Below, in pieces: positions 23,193 through 34,025 of a DNA stretch of 64,000 nucleotides. A model generated the notes under the pieces. That model did not search any database. It was not told the origin of the DNA and saw only the letters and a list, made by a program, of their open reading frames with translations. The first letter of the stretch is position 1. The number at the start of each line of letters is the position of its first letter. The DNA is from Marsupella aquatica. Lineage: Eukaryota > Marchantiophyta. The translations under genes and the position numbers were made by a program. The stretch is taken from the NCBI GenBank assembly GCA_973895155.1, contig OZ316895.1, forward strand, positions 21,018,001-21,082,000. The letters run 5' to 3'.

Positions 23193-24332
23193 ATGCTTGG
23201 GAGGTGACGTGTGTTCGTGACGGGATTTCATGACGGTTTTTCCAGCGTTGAGTGTTGGTGGATTTTCCAGAGTTCCATCGCATGGAACTTGGAGTTTATG
23301 GGCTCAACGGATAGATCAGGGCAAGAGCTTTCTAACGGTGTGAAGAAATCGTTGAACAGAGCTCGTGGTGCAGAGAGATCTAAGTTTTCGTCGTTCTGGA
23401 TTTTGTGAAGAAAGTTGGCAATCGACTCGGAGGGAGAAGCGTCAAGTGTTTTGACTCAACGGAGAGATTGAGGCAAGACGATTGTTTTTGAGTCCGGGAT
23501 TGGCTCTTTGATGCAAAGAGGAAGGCTAAGCAAAATCAATTACCTTGTTGGACTTGGTGACGGCACCAAGTGCAATTGATCAACATTCGTTGTTGACAAG
23601 GTACCATTTTTTTCTCTTTGAAAAACTGATTCGAAATTGGCTATGGCAATTGAGAGAAATCTGTCATCTTTACCAATTTTTTTCTCCCTCGTTCTTTCCT
23701 TGTTTTGGGTGCTTCTTATATCGATCTTCATCGCCTCGGAGTCTAGTTTCCAAATCTGAAATCGGATCTTGATTTCGTCAAAACCCGAGTGAGATATCTT
23801 GCGTTTGGTGTCGAGGGGTACATTCTGCCGTGTGTATTTTCTGCGCGCGCGACCAGATTTCGACGACGAAGGGTGGTAGGGGGTTTTGGGGGTTCGAGGA
23901 CACATGTCAGCCCCTCGATTGTTCTTCCAAAATTCCCACAGGGCCTGTACAAGGGTCATAGAATATTCCAAAAAACCAGAGAGCTATTTTTTGACCATCC
24001 GACAAAGATTTCATCCGCCGAACGGTAACTTTTTTGATTATTTTTTGGTGAGGTCGTAGCCATTGAAGTTGGCAATGCAGCGCACCAATCACATCGCAAT
24101 TCCGACAACGGGTTGTACTTGGTATTACGGTTATTCCCTGAGGTGGTCAAAACGGGGGAGTTTCCCAAGGTTTTACCCACCTCGACCAAAATTTGAATAA
24201 CTTTTCCGTCAAATTTCGATTTTGATTTTGGTTTTCAGTATTGGACTCCTAGCTTTGTGGGCTACGCGGCGGTGTTGAGTTTCGAGTTTTTTGAGAAGTT
24301 GTGAAAAACAACATTTTTTGTGACTTTCTCAT

Positions 24333-25367
24333 ATGAGTGATTCGGAGGAGTTTTTCGAAAACGTGGAACTTGAAGCACGAGGATCACCGCGGAGGTTTCA
24401 GGGGCAGAGAGAGGAGCAGGAGGAAGAGCACGTGACACCGATACCATCACTAGTGCGGCGTGTGGTGGAGGAAGCAGTACTACTACCGGAGCTCACGGTA
24501 AAGAAGAAGATGGGGACTTTCAAGCTTGGGGGACCCAAGTATGAAGTGACAAAGTATGATGGGCGCTATGACTACTTGCTATGGGAGAAGCAGGTGAAGG
24601 GAGTGCTTTATGCGTCAGGGATGGGCCAATTGCTGAGCCCTCGTGAAGACGATGTTGATGAGAAACAATGGGACCGCATGCAGGAGCAGGGAGTGTGGTG
24701 TGTTACACTCTATCTCATGCCTTCCATCATCAAGCAGTTAGGTGCACATAAGGATTGCATGTCCTTGTTTGCGGAATTGCAGAGCAAGTATCACCGCAAG
24801 GAGTTGTCGAACCGGCTCTACACTTCCTACAAACTGATGAGTTTCAGGATGAAGGAATCTGGTACGAAGTTGCAAGACCATGTGGATGCTTTCAACGACA
24901 TGGTCGTTGACTTGGAAAACCTTGGGGAGACTTTGAATGATGAGACGAAGGCTCTGCAGCTTCTTAGTTCATTGCCTCCATCTTACCAGTCCCTATCACG
25001 AGTGTTGTTGCATCGTGATAGGGATACCATTTCATACAATGACGTGGTAAGTTCTCTGCTTAGTGATGATCTTCAGCAGAAGATGCACATCACGTCACAG
25101 CCTTCATCATCTGGTGTTGCCCTCAATGTTAACCGTGGGAGGAGAATGCAGCGACCAACTGGGGACCGTAGAACCCAGTTTAGATCTAAATCCAGATCTA
25201 AGTCCAAGGGTAAATCCCCTCAGAGGAGGCAGGTGACATGTTGGAAGTGCAACCAAGTTGGACACTTCAAGCGAGACTGTAAGGGAAAGGCAGCGGAAAC
25301 TTCATCGGCAAATATGGCTAGGGCTGATGGAGAAGCTGATTTACTCAATGATGAGTATGTTTTATGA
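24333..25367 (+). CDS. Gag of copia element B
   Basis: 344 codons, intact. An acidic N-terminal extension of about 60 residues (MSDSEEFFENVELEARG) precedes the usual copia gag start (FKLGGPKYEVTKYDGRYDYL). The gag core contains ELSNRLYTSYKLMSFRM, ALQLLSSLPPSYQSLSRVLL and DTISYNDVVSSLLSDD. These are followed by a basic Arg/Ser/Lys stretch and a CCHC knuckle (CWKCNQVGHFKRDC) near residues 302-315. Gag packages the element RNA into particles. The frame ends with TGA at 25365-25367 and continues open in the same frame into protease, exactly as in element C. This is therefore either a readthrough signal or an inherited defect. The leader (23193-24332) shows no other gene. Confidence 0.92.
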   Translation: MSDSEEFFENVELEARGSPRRFQGQREEQEEEHVTPIPSLVRRVVEEAVLLPELTVKKKMGTFKLGGPKYEVTKYDGRYDYLLWEKQVKGVLYASGMGQLLSPREDDVDEKQWDRMQEQGVWCVTLYLMPSIIKQLGAHKDCMSLFAELQSKYHRKELSNRLYTSYKLMSFRMKESGTKLQDHVDAFNDMVVDLENLGETLNDETKALQLLSSLPPSYQSLSRVLLHRDRDTISYNDVVSSLLSDDLQQKMHITSQPSSSGVALNVNRGRRMQRPTGDRRTQFRSKSRSKSKGKSPQRRQVTCWKCNQVGHFKRDCKGKAAETSSANMARADGEADLLNDEYVL

Positions 25368-25879
25368 AACCGGGGGTATGCCCTGTGCACGTCATCTAGG
25401 AGAGCAGATGATGTGTGGATTCTTGATTGTGCTTGCTCTTTTTATATTTGTTACATTCGTGAGTTTTTCAGTTCTTACTCTGTTTCAAACGGTTCAGTTC
25501 TGATGGGAAATGATCACTCCTGTCAAATTGAGGGAATTGGGTCTGTGAAGATTCAAATGTTTGATGGCGCTGTGCACACAGTGTCCGGAGTCAGGTATGT
25601 ACCTGGCATGCGTAAGAATCTGATTTCACTCGGTGTGTTGGATTCAAATGGTCATCAATGGAGCGTTATTGATGGTGAACTTCAAGTCAGGTCGGGAGAG
25701 ACAGTGATTTTGAAGGGGAGTAGATAAAAGAATTTGTATGTGTTACAGGGCAATACTGTATGTGGAGAGGCCAATGTAACCAAGTCTCACGAGGAGATGA
25801 CTCAACTGTGGCATTCACGGCTAGGCCACATGAGTGAGAAGGGTTTGGCTATCTTACGGAAGAATGGACTCATTTTTGA
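25368..25879 (+). pseudogene. Protease and N-terminal integrase of element B
   Basis: This continues the gag frame after the TGA. It has the protease motif WILDCACSFYIC (Cys in place of the usual Ser/Thr after the catalytic Asp), then NGSVLMGNDHSCQIEGIGSV. A TAA lies at 25725-25727 in the protease-integrase linker. The integrase zinc region follows (LWHSRLGHMSEKG) up to GLIFD at 25879. The last 270 bp (25610-25879) are repeated without a mismatch, inverted, at 31502-31771, including the TAA. Confidence 0.88.
25610..25879 (+). repeat. Perfect 270-bp inverted repeat, left arm
   Basis: Base-for-base reverse complement of 31502-31771. It covers the end of protease and the start of integrase of element B and marks the breakpoint of a large inversion. 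Confidence 0.92.
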
Positions 25880-25978
25880 CAGCACTACCGCACTACCGCT
25901 AACATTAGCTAAGTCCTCACCCGAGTTAGACTAACTGTGGTTAGCTCATGAGTCACAAGACTAGAGCAATATCTAACA
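25880..25978 (-). repeat. Truncated 3' LTR of element C (first 99 bp, inverted)
   Basis: The minus strand from 25978 reads TGTTAGATATTGCTCTAG and matches the start of LTR-C, with an 8-bp tandem duplication near 25885-25895. It is cut at 25880 directly against element B integrase. The polypurine tract of C (minus: AGTCAAGGGGGAGTT) lies at 25979-25996. Confidence 0.9.
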
Positions 25979-26185
25979 AACTCCCCCTTGACTCTTGTCT
26001 TGGGGACTAGACTAAATGCTACCATATGGAATCCTCAGCGGGAAGTTCTAGACAATCACCAAACCAGGTCTCCCCCTAAAAACCACAAGGGTTAACTAAG
26101 GGTTAACTAGAACTAAGCCGTAGCCAAACAGGAATGAGTAATCCATATACAAATAGTCACACATTGCTAAATAACTCTACTTGCA

Positions 26186-28129
26186 CTACAACTGCAAAAC
26201 CTGCAAAGTAGCACGGTGTCTTGAGAAACTCTCCAAAGGAATCACTTTGGTAAAGGCATCGGCGGGATTGAGCTTTCCATCAATCTTGACTAGCTCAAAA
26301 GTTTTATCAGACACTGCTTGCCTGATAAAATGGTACCTGATATCAATGTGCTTCACCCTGCTATCCATCACCTGGTTAGCAGCCAAGTGAAGAGCACTCT
26401 GACTATCACAGTTTAGAGTCATTTTGCCATGCTCTAAACCCATCTCCGCGATCAACTTGTCCAACCAAATTGCTTTCTTTGCTGCTTCTGCTGCTGCAAC
26501 ATACTCTGCTTCTGCTGCTACAACATACTCTGCTTCTGTAGTAGACTGAGAAATGCACTTCTGCAAGGTAGATTTCCAACTGATACATCCTCCTCCAAGA
26601 GTGTATACAAACCCAGTTGTAGACCTCCTTGTATCCAGACAGCCTCCATAGTCAGAATCTACATAGCCAACTAACGTTCTATCTGATCTATTATCAAATA
26701 GCAATCCATAGTCCTGTGTACCCTTCAGATACCTGAGAATCCACTTCACAGCTTCCCAATGTACCTTCCCTGGATTTGACATGAATCTGCTAACCTTGCC
26801 CATCGCTAGGGCCAAGTCAGGCCTAGTACAAGTCATCAAATACATCAGACTATCTACTGCCTTCTCATAAGGAATCTTAGCCATCAGACCTTTCTCCACA
26901 GCATCCGTAGGAGAGAAAGCCGATGATAACTTAAAATGTGAAGCTAAAGGAATACTCACTGGCTTATAATTTTCCATGTTGAATCGTGCAAGTACTTTCC
27001 TCGCATACTGGCCTTGACTCAAGCACAACTGTCCAGTATCAGAGTTCCTAAAAATCTCCATCCCTAAGATCCTTTTGGCCTTACCAAGATCCTTCATCCT
27101 GAATTCAGCACTCAATTTCGCCTTGAGATTGTCAACCTCAGATTGATCTTTAGCCACAATTAGCATGTCATCCACATAGATCACCAGAATGATGAAACCA
27201 AACACATCATTCTTGACTGATTTTGTATACACACAAGGATCATACACCATCCTTGAGCAAGCATGAAATCATCAAACCGCTTGTTCCACTGTCTGGGAGA
27301 CTGCTTCAATCCATACAAGGACTTGAGCAATCTGCAAACTAAGTTCTCTTGGCCTTTCTTCATAAAGCCTAGCGGCTGTCTCATGAAGATCATCTCTTCC
27401 AAGTTGCCATAGAGAAAAGCAGTAACAACATCCATCTGATCCATCACCAGATTAAAAAACACAACAAGCTGACACAAGATCCGAATTGTGAAATACTTAG
27501 CCACCAGTGAAAAGATCTCATTGTAGTCCACTCCTTTCTCCTGAGTGAACCCCTTGGCAACAAGCCTTGCCTTGTAGATCTTATCTCCACCCTCTGAAGG
27601 ACTGTCCTTCAACTTGTAAATCCACTTGCTGTCCACCACTTGCTGACCTCTTGGAAGCTCCACCAGCTCCCATGTCTTGTTGTCACTCAAAGATTGCAAC
27701 TCCCTCTGCATTGCTGCATTCCACTCATGCTTCTGCTCTGAAGCACAAGCCTCACTGTACGAAGAAGGCTCTCCTTCTTCCAAGATCAAAGCCATGTCAT
27801 CATCATCAGGTGCAATGTCAATATCATCTAGCTTAGATGAGTCTGCCCATTGACCATACCTGGTAGGAGCTCTAGTAGAACGACTGAAAGTTCTTCTAGT
27901 AGATGACTCAGGCTGATCTGCTGCTGTTGCTGGCTGAATTTGAGGTACCCTAGCAACAATCTGCTCCTCTTGTTCCATCACAGGAACCAGCTCCAGGGCC
28001 GGAGCTTCTCCATCTCTCATGTCATGAACAGCATCATGACTAATCTCCCCCTCAACCGGGTCCGGGATGGGAGATTTCCCCTTGTCAGTATGGGAGTCCT
28101 GAGAACTCTCCCCCTCCTTTGATGATCTG
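26186..28129 (-). pseudogene. Reverse transcriptase and RNase H of element C (inverted 3' half)
   Basis: Minus-strand continuation of the element C polyprotein from the CAGAT junction at 28129. It has a Ser/Glu-rich linker, then reverse transcriptase (WNAAMQRELQSLSDNKTWEL, VDSKWIYKLK, ARLVAKGFTQEKGVDYNE, YVDD near 27167-27178) and RNase H (GYVDSDYGG, CISWKSTLQ, VKHIDIRYHFIRQA). A short deletion at about 27245-27258 shifts the frame: GFxRS is missing between LAQG and VYDPCVY. RNase H carries an in-frame 8-codon tandem duplication (EAEYVVAA then EAEYVAAA) near 26495-26545. The frame ends at 26186. This part is dead by frameshift. Confidence 0.92.
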
Positions 28130-28550
28130 TGTTGAGCATAGACGACGATCGCAACGGCAAGCCCATGAACCATCCAACGCACAATAGTCGACACAAGAGA
28201 TACGTGGTTCACCTCCTTGAGGCTACGTCCACGGGAACACACAAGAGAGCTTTACTGAACTCTAAGCCCGTCGGCTATACCGAGTCTCCACAGTGTAAGC
28301 TCTCCCTATCTCTCAAGTGGCTCCATAACAATGAGCCTTGGTTCTACCTCTCCAAGCACACATGCCTCTTATGATATAGTGTGCAACTTAGTTGTACCTA
28401 ACCACATAGTTGTACCTAATCACGTAGTTGTACCTAACCACATAGTTGTACCTAATCACGTAGTTGTACCTAACCACGTAGTTGTACCAACCCACGTTGT
28501 TGTACCAACCACGTCATACCTAACCTAGACGTAAGAATAAATACCCAACA
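28130..28550 (-). repeat. 3' LTR of element B (LTR-B copy 2, inverted)
   Basis: 421 bp on the minus strand (TGTTGGGTATTTATTC...GCTCAACA), flanked by the reverse complement of CAGAT at 28125-28129. It has two more 18-bp units than copy 1. The polypurine tract (minus: AGTCAAGGGGAAGAT) lies at 28551-28566. Confidence 0.93.
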
Positions 28551-28741
28551 ATCTTCCCCTTGACTCTGGTCTAGGGGAGAGTAATACTGCCAATGTATAT
28601 GATCCCTCAGCGGGAAGTTCTGGACAGAAACCAAACCGGTTTCCCTCTCTAACTAGAGCAAACCAGAACTAAGCCGTAGCCTAATACATAGGAATGAGGA
28701 AGAGCATATATCAGTAATTACAATGAATGTTTAAGAAAACT

Positions 28742-31700
28742 CTACTTGTGATGCAATTGCAAAACCTGCAATACGTCACGGTGTCTAGAGAAACTCTCCA
28801 AAGGAATCACTTTGGTAAATGCGTCAGCCGGGTTGAGTTTACCATCAATCTTGACTAGCTCAAACAAATTATCAGACACAGCCTGCCTGATAAAATGGTA
28901 CCTGACGTCAATGTGCTTCACTCTGCTGTCCATCACCTGGTTCACAGCAAGGTGGAGCGCACTTTGACTATCACAATGGAGCTTCACATTCCCCTGTGGC
29001 AATCCCATTTCAGTGATAAGTCTATCCAACCAAATCGCTTCCTTTGCTGCTTCCGCAGCTGCAACATACTCCGCTTCTGTAGTAGACTGAGCAATACACT
29101 TCTGCAAAGTAGACCTCCAACTTATGCATCCACCGCCAAGTGTGAACACGTATCCTGTTGTTGATCTCCTTCGGTCCAAATCTTGTCCATAGTCAGAATC
29201 TACATAGCCAATCAATGATCTAGCATTCTTTGCATTCGCATCAAATAAAAGACCATGATCCACGGTACCCTTCAAGTACCTGATAATCCACTTCACTGCT
29301 TCCCAGTGTACCTTCCCTGGATTCGACATGTACCTGCTCACCTTGCCCATAGCCATGGCAAGATCAGGTCTAGTGCAAGTCATCAAATACATGAGACTCC
29401 CCACTGCCTTGTCATATGGAACCTTTGACATCAACCCCTTCTCTGTGTCATCCGTAGGACAGAACACTGATGATAACTTGAAGTGTGGAGCCAACGGGGT
29501 ACTTACTGGCTTGCTATTCTCCATGTTGAACCTTGCAATTACCTTCCTCGCATAACTGCTCTGCGTCAACCATAGCTTGCCAGCCTCCAAGTCCCTAGTG
29601 ATCTCCATACCCAAAATCCTCTTAGCTGGCCCTAAGTCCTTCATCTTAAACTCTGCACTAAGCAGTGCCTTGAGCTTAACAATCTCAGACCTATCCTTGG
29701 CTGCAATTAGCATGTCATCCACATAAAGTACTAAAACAATGAACCCAAAGACAACATTCTTCACCGGTTTCAAATACACACAAGGGTCAAATACACTTCT
29801 GTGAAAACCTTGTGACCGAATCCAATCGTCAAACCGCTTGTTCCACTGTCTTGGTGACTGCTTCAACCCATACAAGGATTTCAGCAATCTGCAAACCAAT
29901 TCCTCCTGTCCTCTCTTCACAAAACCTAGCGGTTGTCTCATGAAGATCACCTCTTCCAATGTGCCATGAGGAAAGCTGTGACAACATCCATCTGATCTAG
30001 GAGCAGACCAAACATTACAACAAGTACACACAATAGTCGTATTGTAGAGTACTTAGCAACTGGTGAGAAGATCTCATTGTAATCCACACCTTTCTCTTGT
30101 GTGAATCCCTTTGCTACCAATCTAGCCTTGTAGACCTTCGATCCACCTCCTATGGAATTATCCTTCAGCTTGTAAATCCACTTGCTGTCCACCACTTGCT
30201 GACCCTTAGGCAGCTTAACAAGCTCCCAAGTTTTGTTGTCCTTTAGTGACTGCATCTCCGTTTGCATTGCTGCAGTCCACTTCTGCTTCTCTTTTGAAGC
30301 ACTTGCCTCATGAAATGAAGAAGGTTCTCCTTCTTCCAAAATTAACGCATCACCCTCATCATCAGCTGTAAAATCATCCTCTTGCAGTTGAGATGAATCA
30401 ACCCACTGTCCATACCTTGATGGAGCGCGTACAGTGCGACCAGATGTTCTTCTAGCCGATGACTCCGGTTGATTTGCGTGTGCTGGTACAATTTGAAGCT
30501 CAACAGCATCCACTTGTTGCTCACCAGCATCAACAAACTCCTCTGGTTCCTCTGGCATAGGAACCAGCTCCATAATTGGAGCAACTCCTTCTCTCCGGTC
30601 ATGCACCTCATAACCAATCTCCCCCTCAACGAGATCCGGGATAGGAGATTTTCCTTTGTCAGTACGGGAGACCTGAGTATTCTCCCCCTCCTTCAATAAT
30701 CTGGATTCATTGAAGGAAACATCCCTACTGACAACGAGCTTACAGGCAATAGGATCCCATAGCCTATAGGCTTTCACACCACTCTGGTACCCAAGAAAAA
30801 TACATTTCCTGGAGGTAGGATCCAACTTGGTCCTATTCTGCTTTGGTGTGAGAGCATATGCATCACTTCCAAAAATTACCAAGCCATGATAGTCTGCTTG
30901 CCGCTTATAGCGCATCTCAAACGGCATTTTGAAATTGATAGCACTAGAAGGAGAAAGATTTACCAAATAAGCTGCGGTATTGACAGCTTCTGCCCAAAAT
31001 TCTTGTGGTAAACCTGATTGGCTCAACATACTCCGTGACCGCTCCAACAGTGTCCGATTGAGCCTCTCAGCGACACCATTCTGCTGCGGAGTATAAACTG
31101 TGGTGAGATGGCGAGTTATCCCCTGTTCTGAACAGTACTCTTCAAATTCCATTGAAGTGTACTCCCCGCCGTTGTCTGACCTCAGACTCTTCACCCTTGT
31201 ATCCAAACACTTGATCGTGTTTCCAGTCTGATTCTCCACCTGGGCCTTCCACTTCTTAAAAATGGACAAGACATCAGACTTATGCGTCATGAAATAAATC
31301 CACACAAATCTTGAGTAATCATCAATAAATGATACATAGTACAACTTTCCAGAGTGTGAGGGAGTCGGGGATGGACCCCACACGTCACTATGTATGTACT
31401 CAAGAACCGCTTTGGAACGATGAGTTCCAACACCAAAAGCACGACGATGCTGCTTTCCAAGAATGCAATGCTCACAAAACTCTAATTTACAAGATTGCAA
31501 ATCAAAAATGAGTCCATTCTTCCGTAAGATAGCCAAACCCTTCTCACTCATGTGGCCTAGCCGTGAATGCCACAGTTGAGTCATCTCCTCGTGAGACTTG
31601 GTTACATTGGCCTCTCCACATACAGTATTGCCCTGTAACACATACAAATTCTTTTATCTACTCCCCTTCAAAATCACTGTCTCTCCCGACCTGACTTGAA

Positions 31701-31771
31701 GTTCACCATCAATAACGCTCCATTGATGACCATTTGAATCCAACACACCGAGTGAAATCAGATTCTTACGC
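28742..31771 (-). pseudogene. Integrase, reverse transcriptase and RNase H of element B (inverted 3' half)
   Basis: Minus-strand pol starting in the protease end (31771). It runs through the shared TAA, integrase (LWHSRLGHMSEKG, FCEHCILGK, IHSDVWGPSP, LRSDNGGEYTS, Glu in GVAERLN), a linker, reverse transcriptase (VDSKWIYKLK, ARLVAKGFTQEKG, YVDD near 29716-29727) and RNase H (GYVDSDYGQDLD, CISWRSTLQ, TEAEYVAAAEAAKEAIW). It stops at 28742. A one-base deletion near 29965-29975 (VVTAFL then a shifted GTLEEVIFMRQ) breaks the frame in reverse transcriptase. An insertion of a few codons sits before SLRSDNGGEY. Together with 22794-25879 this makes one element B, split by the inversion. Confidence 0.92.
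31502..31771 (-). repeat. Perfect 270-bp inverted repeat, right arm
   Basis: Reverse complement of 25610-25879 with no mismatch that I can find. It ends at GC, which is also the last dinucleotide of the adjoining reversed PBS (31770-31781). Confidence 0.92.
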
Positions 31772-31783
31772 TCTGATACCAAT

Positions 31784-32204
31784 TGTTGGGTATTTACTCT
31801 TACGTCTAGGTTAGGTATGACGTGGTTGGTACAACAACGTGGGTTGGTACAACTACGTGGTTAGATACAACTACGTGATTAGGTACAACTATGTGGTTAG
31901 GTACAACTATGTGATTAGGTACAACTATGTGGTTAGGTACAACTCAGTTGCACACTATATCATAAGAGGCATGTGTGCTTGGAGAGGAAGGACCAAGGCT
32001 CATTATTATGGAGCCACTTGAGAGATAGGGAGAGCTTACACTATGGAGACTCGGTATAGCCGACGGGCTTAGAGTTCAGTAAAGCTCTCTTGTGTGTTCC
32101 CGTGGACGTAGCCTCAAGGAGGTGAACCACGTATCTCTTGTGTCGACTATTGTGCGTTGGATGGTTCATGGGCTTGCCGTTGCGATCGTCGTCTATGCTC
32201 AACA
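31784..32204 (+). repeat. LTR-B copy 3, adjoining a reversed PBS
   Basis: 421 bp in plus orientation (TGTTGGGTATTTACTC...GCTCAACA), with the same number of 18-bp units as copy 2 but more substitutions, for example CTCAGTT for CTAAGTT. It is immediately preceded by 'gctctgataccaat', the reverse complement of ATTGGTATCAGAGC. Read on the minus strand, a PBS thus follows the wrong end of an LTR. The bases on its right (GGGAG) do not match those on its left (CCAAT), so no target duplication is visible. Confidence 0.88.
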
Positions 32205-33920
32205 GGGAGAGACCACTAAGTGTTTTTCCCGGTTTCCGTTCAAGACCCAAAAACAGAACATTGTTTGGATTAACACTCAATCCCTTCATTCACATATTAT
32301 TTGCCCTCTTTGTCCTTCGTACCCTGTGTGTCTTTTGTTGCTAGTGCCTGGTCATTTCTGCTTTTTGGCCTTTTTCTTGTAATCCCGTGATTGGGTTTTT
32401 GGCCTTTTTCTTGTTATCCCTTAATTGGGTTTTTGGCCTATGGGGTCTCCCCGTTCAACGGGCAGTTTGAATAGGACAATGTCCTGGTTAGAGGGCATTA
32501 TGAGATATAATCATGCCCTGAAAAACAAGGGCCGCAGCCCAAGTTTTGAGGGCATTATTCTCATAATGTCAATAACTAGGACATTAATGAGCGTAAAAAC
32601 TTGAGTGATTTTTTGGTAACAAACAAGAAAAAGTGAATCTCTGAATAGACAATCCAAGCACAAGGGCCTGCAATTGGCCAAAAGCATGAAATAAGTTAAA
32701 AACAAATCTTGTGATTTGGATACATTCAAGTTATTATGTTAGTTTATTGGTAACACTATATTTGGGTTTACCTTTCCTATTTTTGTGATACTTCACATAT
32801 TGCCTTTCTCAAAAGAAGGGAGTCTGTATGGGAAATTAATGCACTCAAAAATACAAAGAGAAAAATCACAAAAGTCTTTACGATATATATACTACCCTCA
32901 CATTAGGTTCGACCAATCTGAGTTCCGCCTTTGCAGAATTGTCTTCTGATCTCATCTCCCCGAAGCTGAGCAAGGCGCCATGTTGTTTGTTGTAATTGTA
33001 TCACTGAACATTGTATAGCACTCCCACAGAATGGATTAAAACTAGAATTATATTCGGGAAATAATTGACTAAAGCTCATTTTTATTCCTTTTCCTTTTTC
33101 AGTACTTCTGTCACCCAATTTGTGACGCTAATAAACTAGTTTCAATCTATATATCTTTTGCGAATCTGGTGGCCGGGTTCAGTTGGAATTCCAATAGAAG
33201 ATTGCATTACCTAGAGTGAGACTCCAATGACCATTGGCAGTTGGGTGGCACTTACTTGGTAAAAGTGGATTTACCATCAAGGGTCCAATAAGATTTATTT
33301 TGCCATAAGGTAGATAGATTTGGGTGTTTTATACAAATGATATGCATGTAAATATTCATTAATATTGTTTAATTGCTCCAGATTTATGTTGAACAATATA
33401 CCATGTTCATCTTTTAGTGAAATGCAGGTGATCTAATTTCTTGTGGCAAATATAAACAAGATATTGATTAGGACAAGTGACATTGAAAAGTTGTGAACAT
33501 AGGATACAAGAGTTAAAGTCACATGTTGAGAAAAACAATAATGAACAGGAAAAGTTTTAAGTCTATGATATTGGGTTGTGCACATACTATACACCAATAG
33601 AGATACTTATGTACTTATCTTAGCTAATGACACTCAAATGAATTAAAAACCATAAACCCTAAATTTTATTTAGATAATTTATTCTTCACTCATCAGAATA
33701 AGGGCTAGAAATTCAGTGACCTTTGTTAAAGGGCGGATGATTTTAAATATAGCAAAGATTAAAAAATTTAGAGGGGCACCAGCATAAATTCAAAATCTAA
33801 ACTATACAAGGGATGCACCTTGGTAAAACACATTGAATTAAAAATATATAAGAAAATAAGTTTGAATAAGACAAAATACTGGAAGGTGTATTCATCATTA
33901 TAGCTACACAGTTCTAACAC

Positions 33921-34025
33921 TTTGTTATTTTAACTTATTGAAAATGATGTAAAAATGATCTTATCATATCCTCTTTGCTATTTTAACTTATTGAAAATGA
34001 TGTAAAAATGATCTTATCATATTCT
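33921..34025. repeat. Two tandem copies of a 53-bp AT-rich unit
   Basis: 'attttaacttattgaaaatg' followed by ATGTAAAAATGATCTTATCATAT occurs twice, starting at about 33921 and 33974, nearly identical. Confidence 0.9.

Larger units (their letters stand above)
22794..25879 (+). mobile_element. Copia element B, 5' half, inserted in element C
   Basis: LTR-B (22794-23178), PBS (23181-23192), leader, full gag, protease and the first part of integrase, all on plus. The left end abuts CAGAT (22789-22793). The other end of the same insertion abuts the reverse complement ATCTG at 28125-28129, which proves the two half-elements belong together. The plus-strand part stops inside integrase at 25879, where inverted LTR-C sequence begins. 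Confidence 0.9.
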
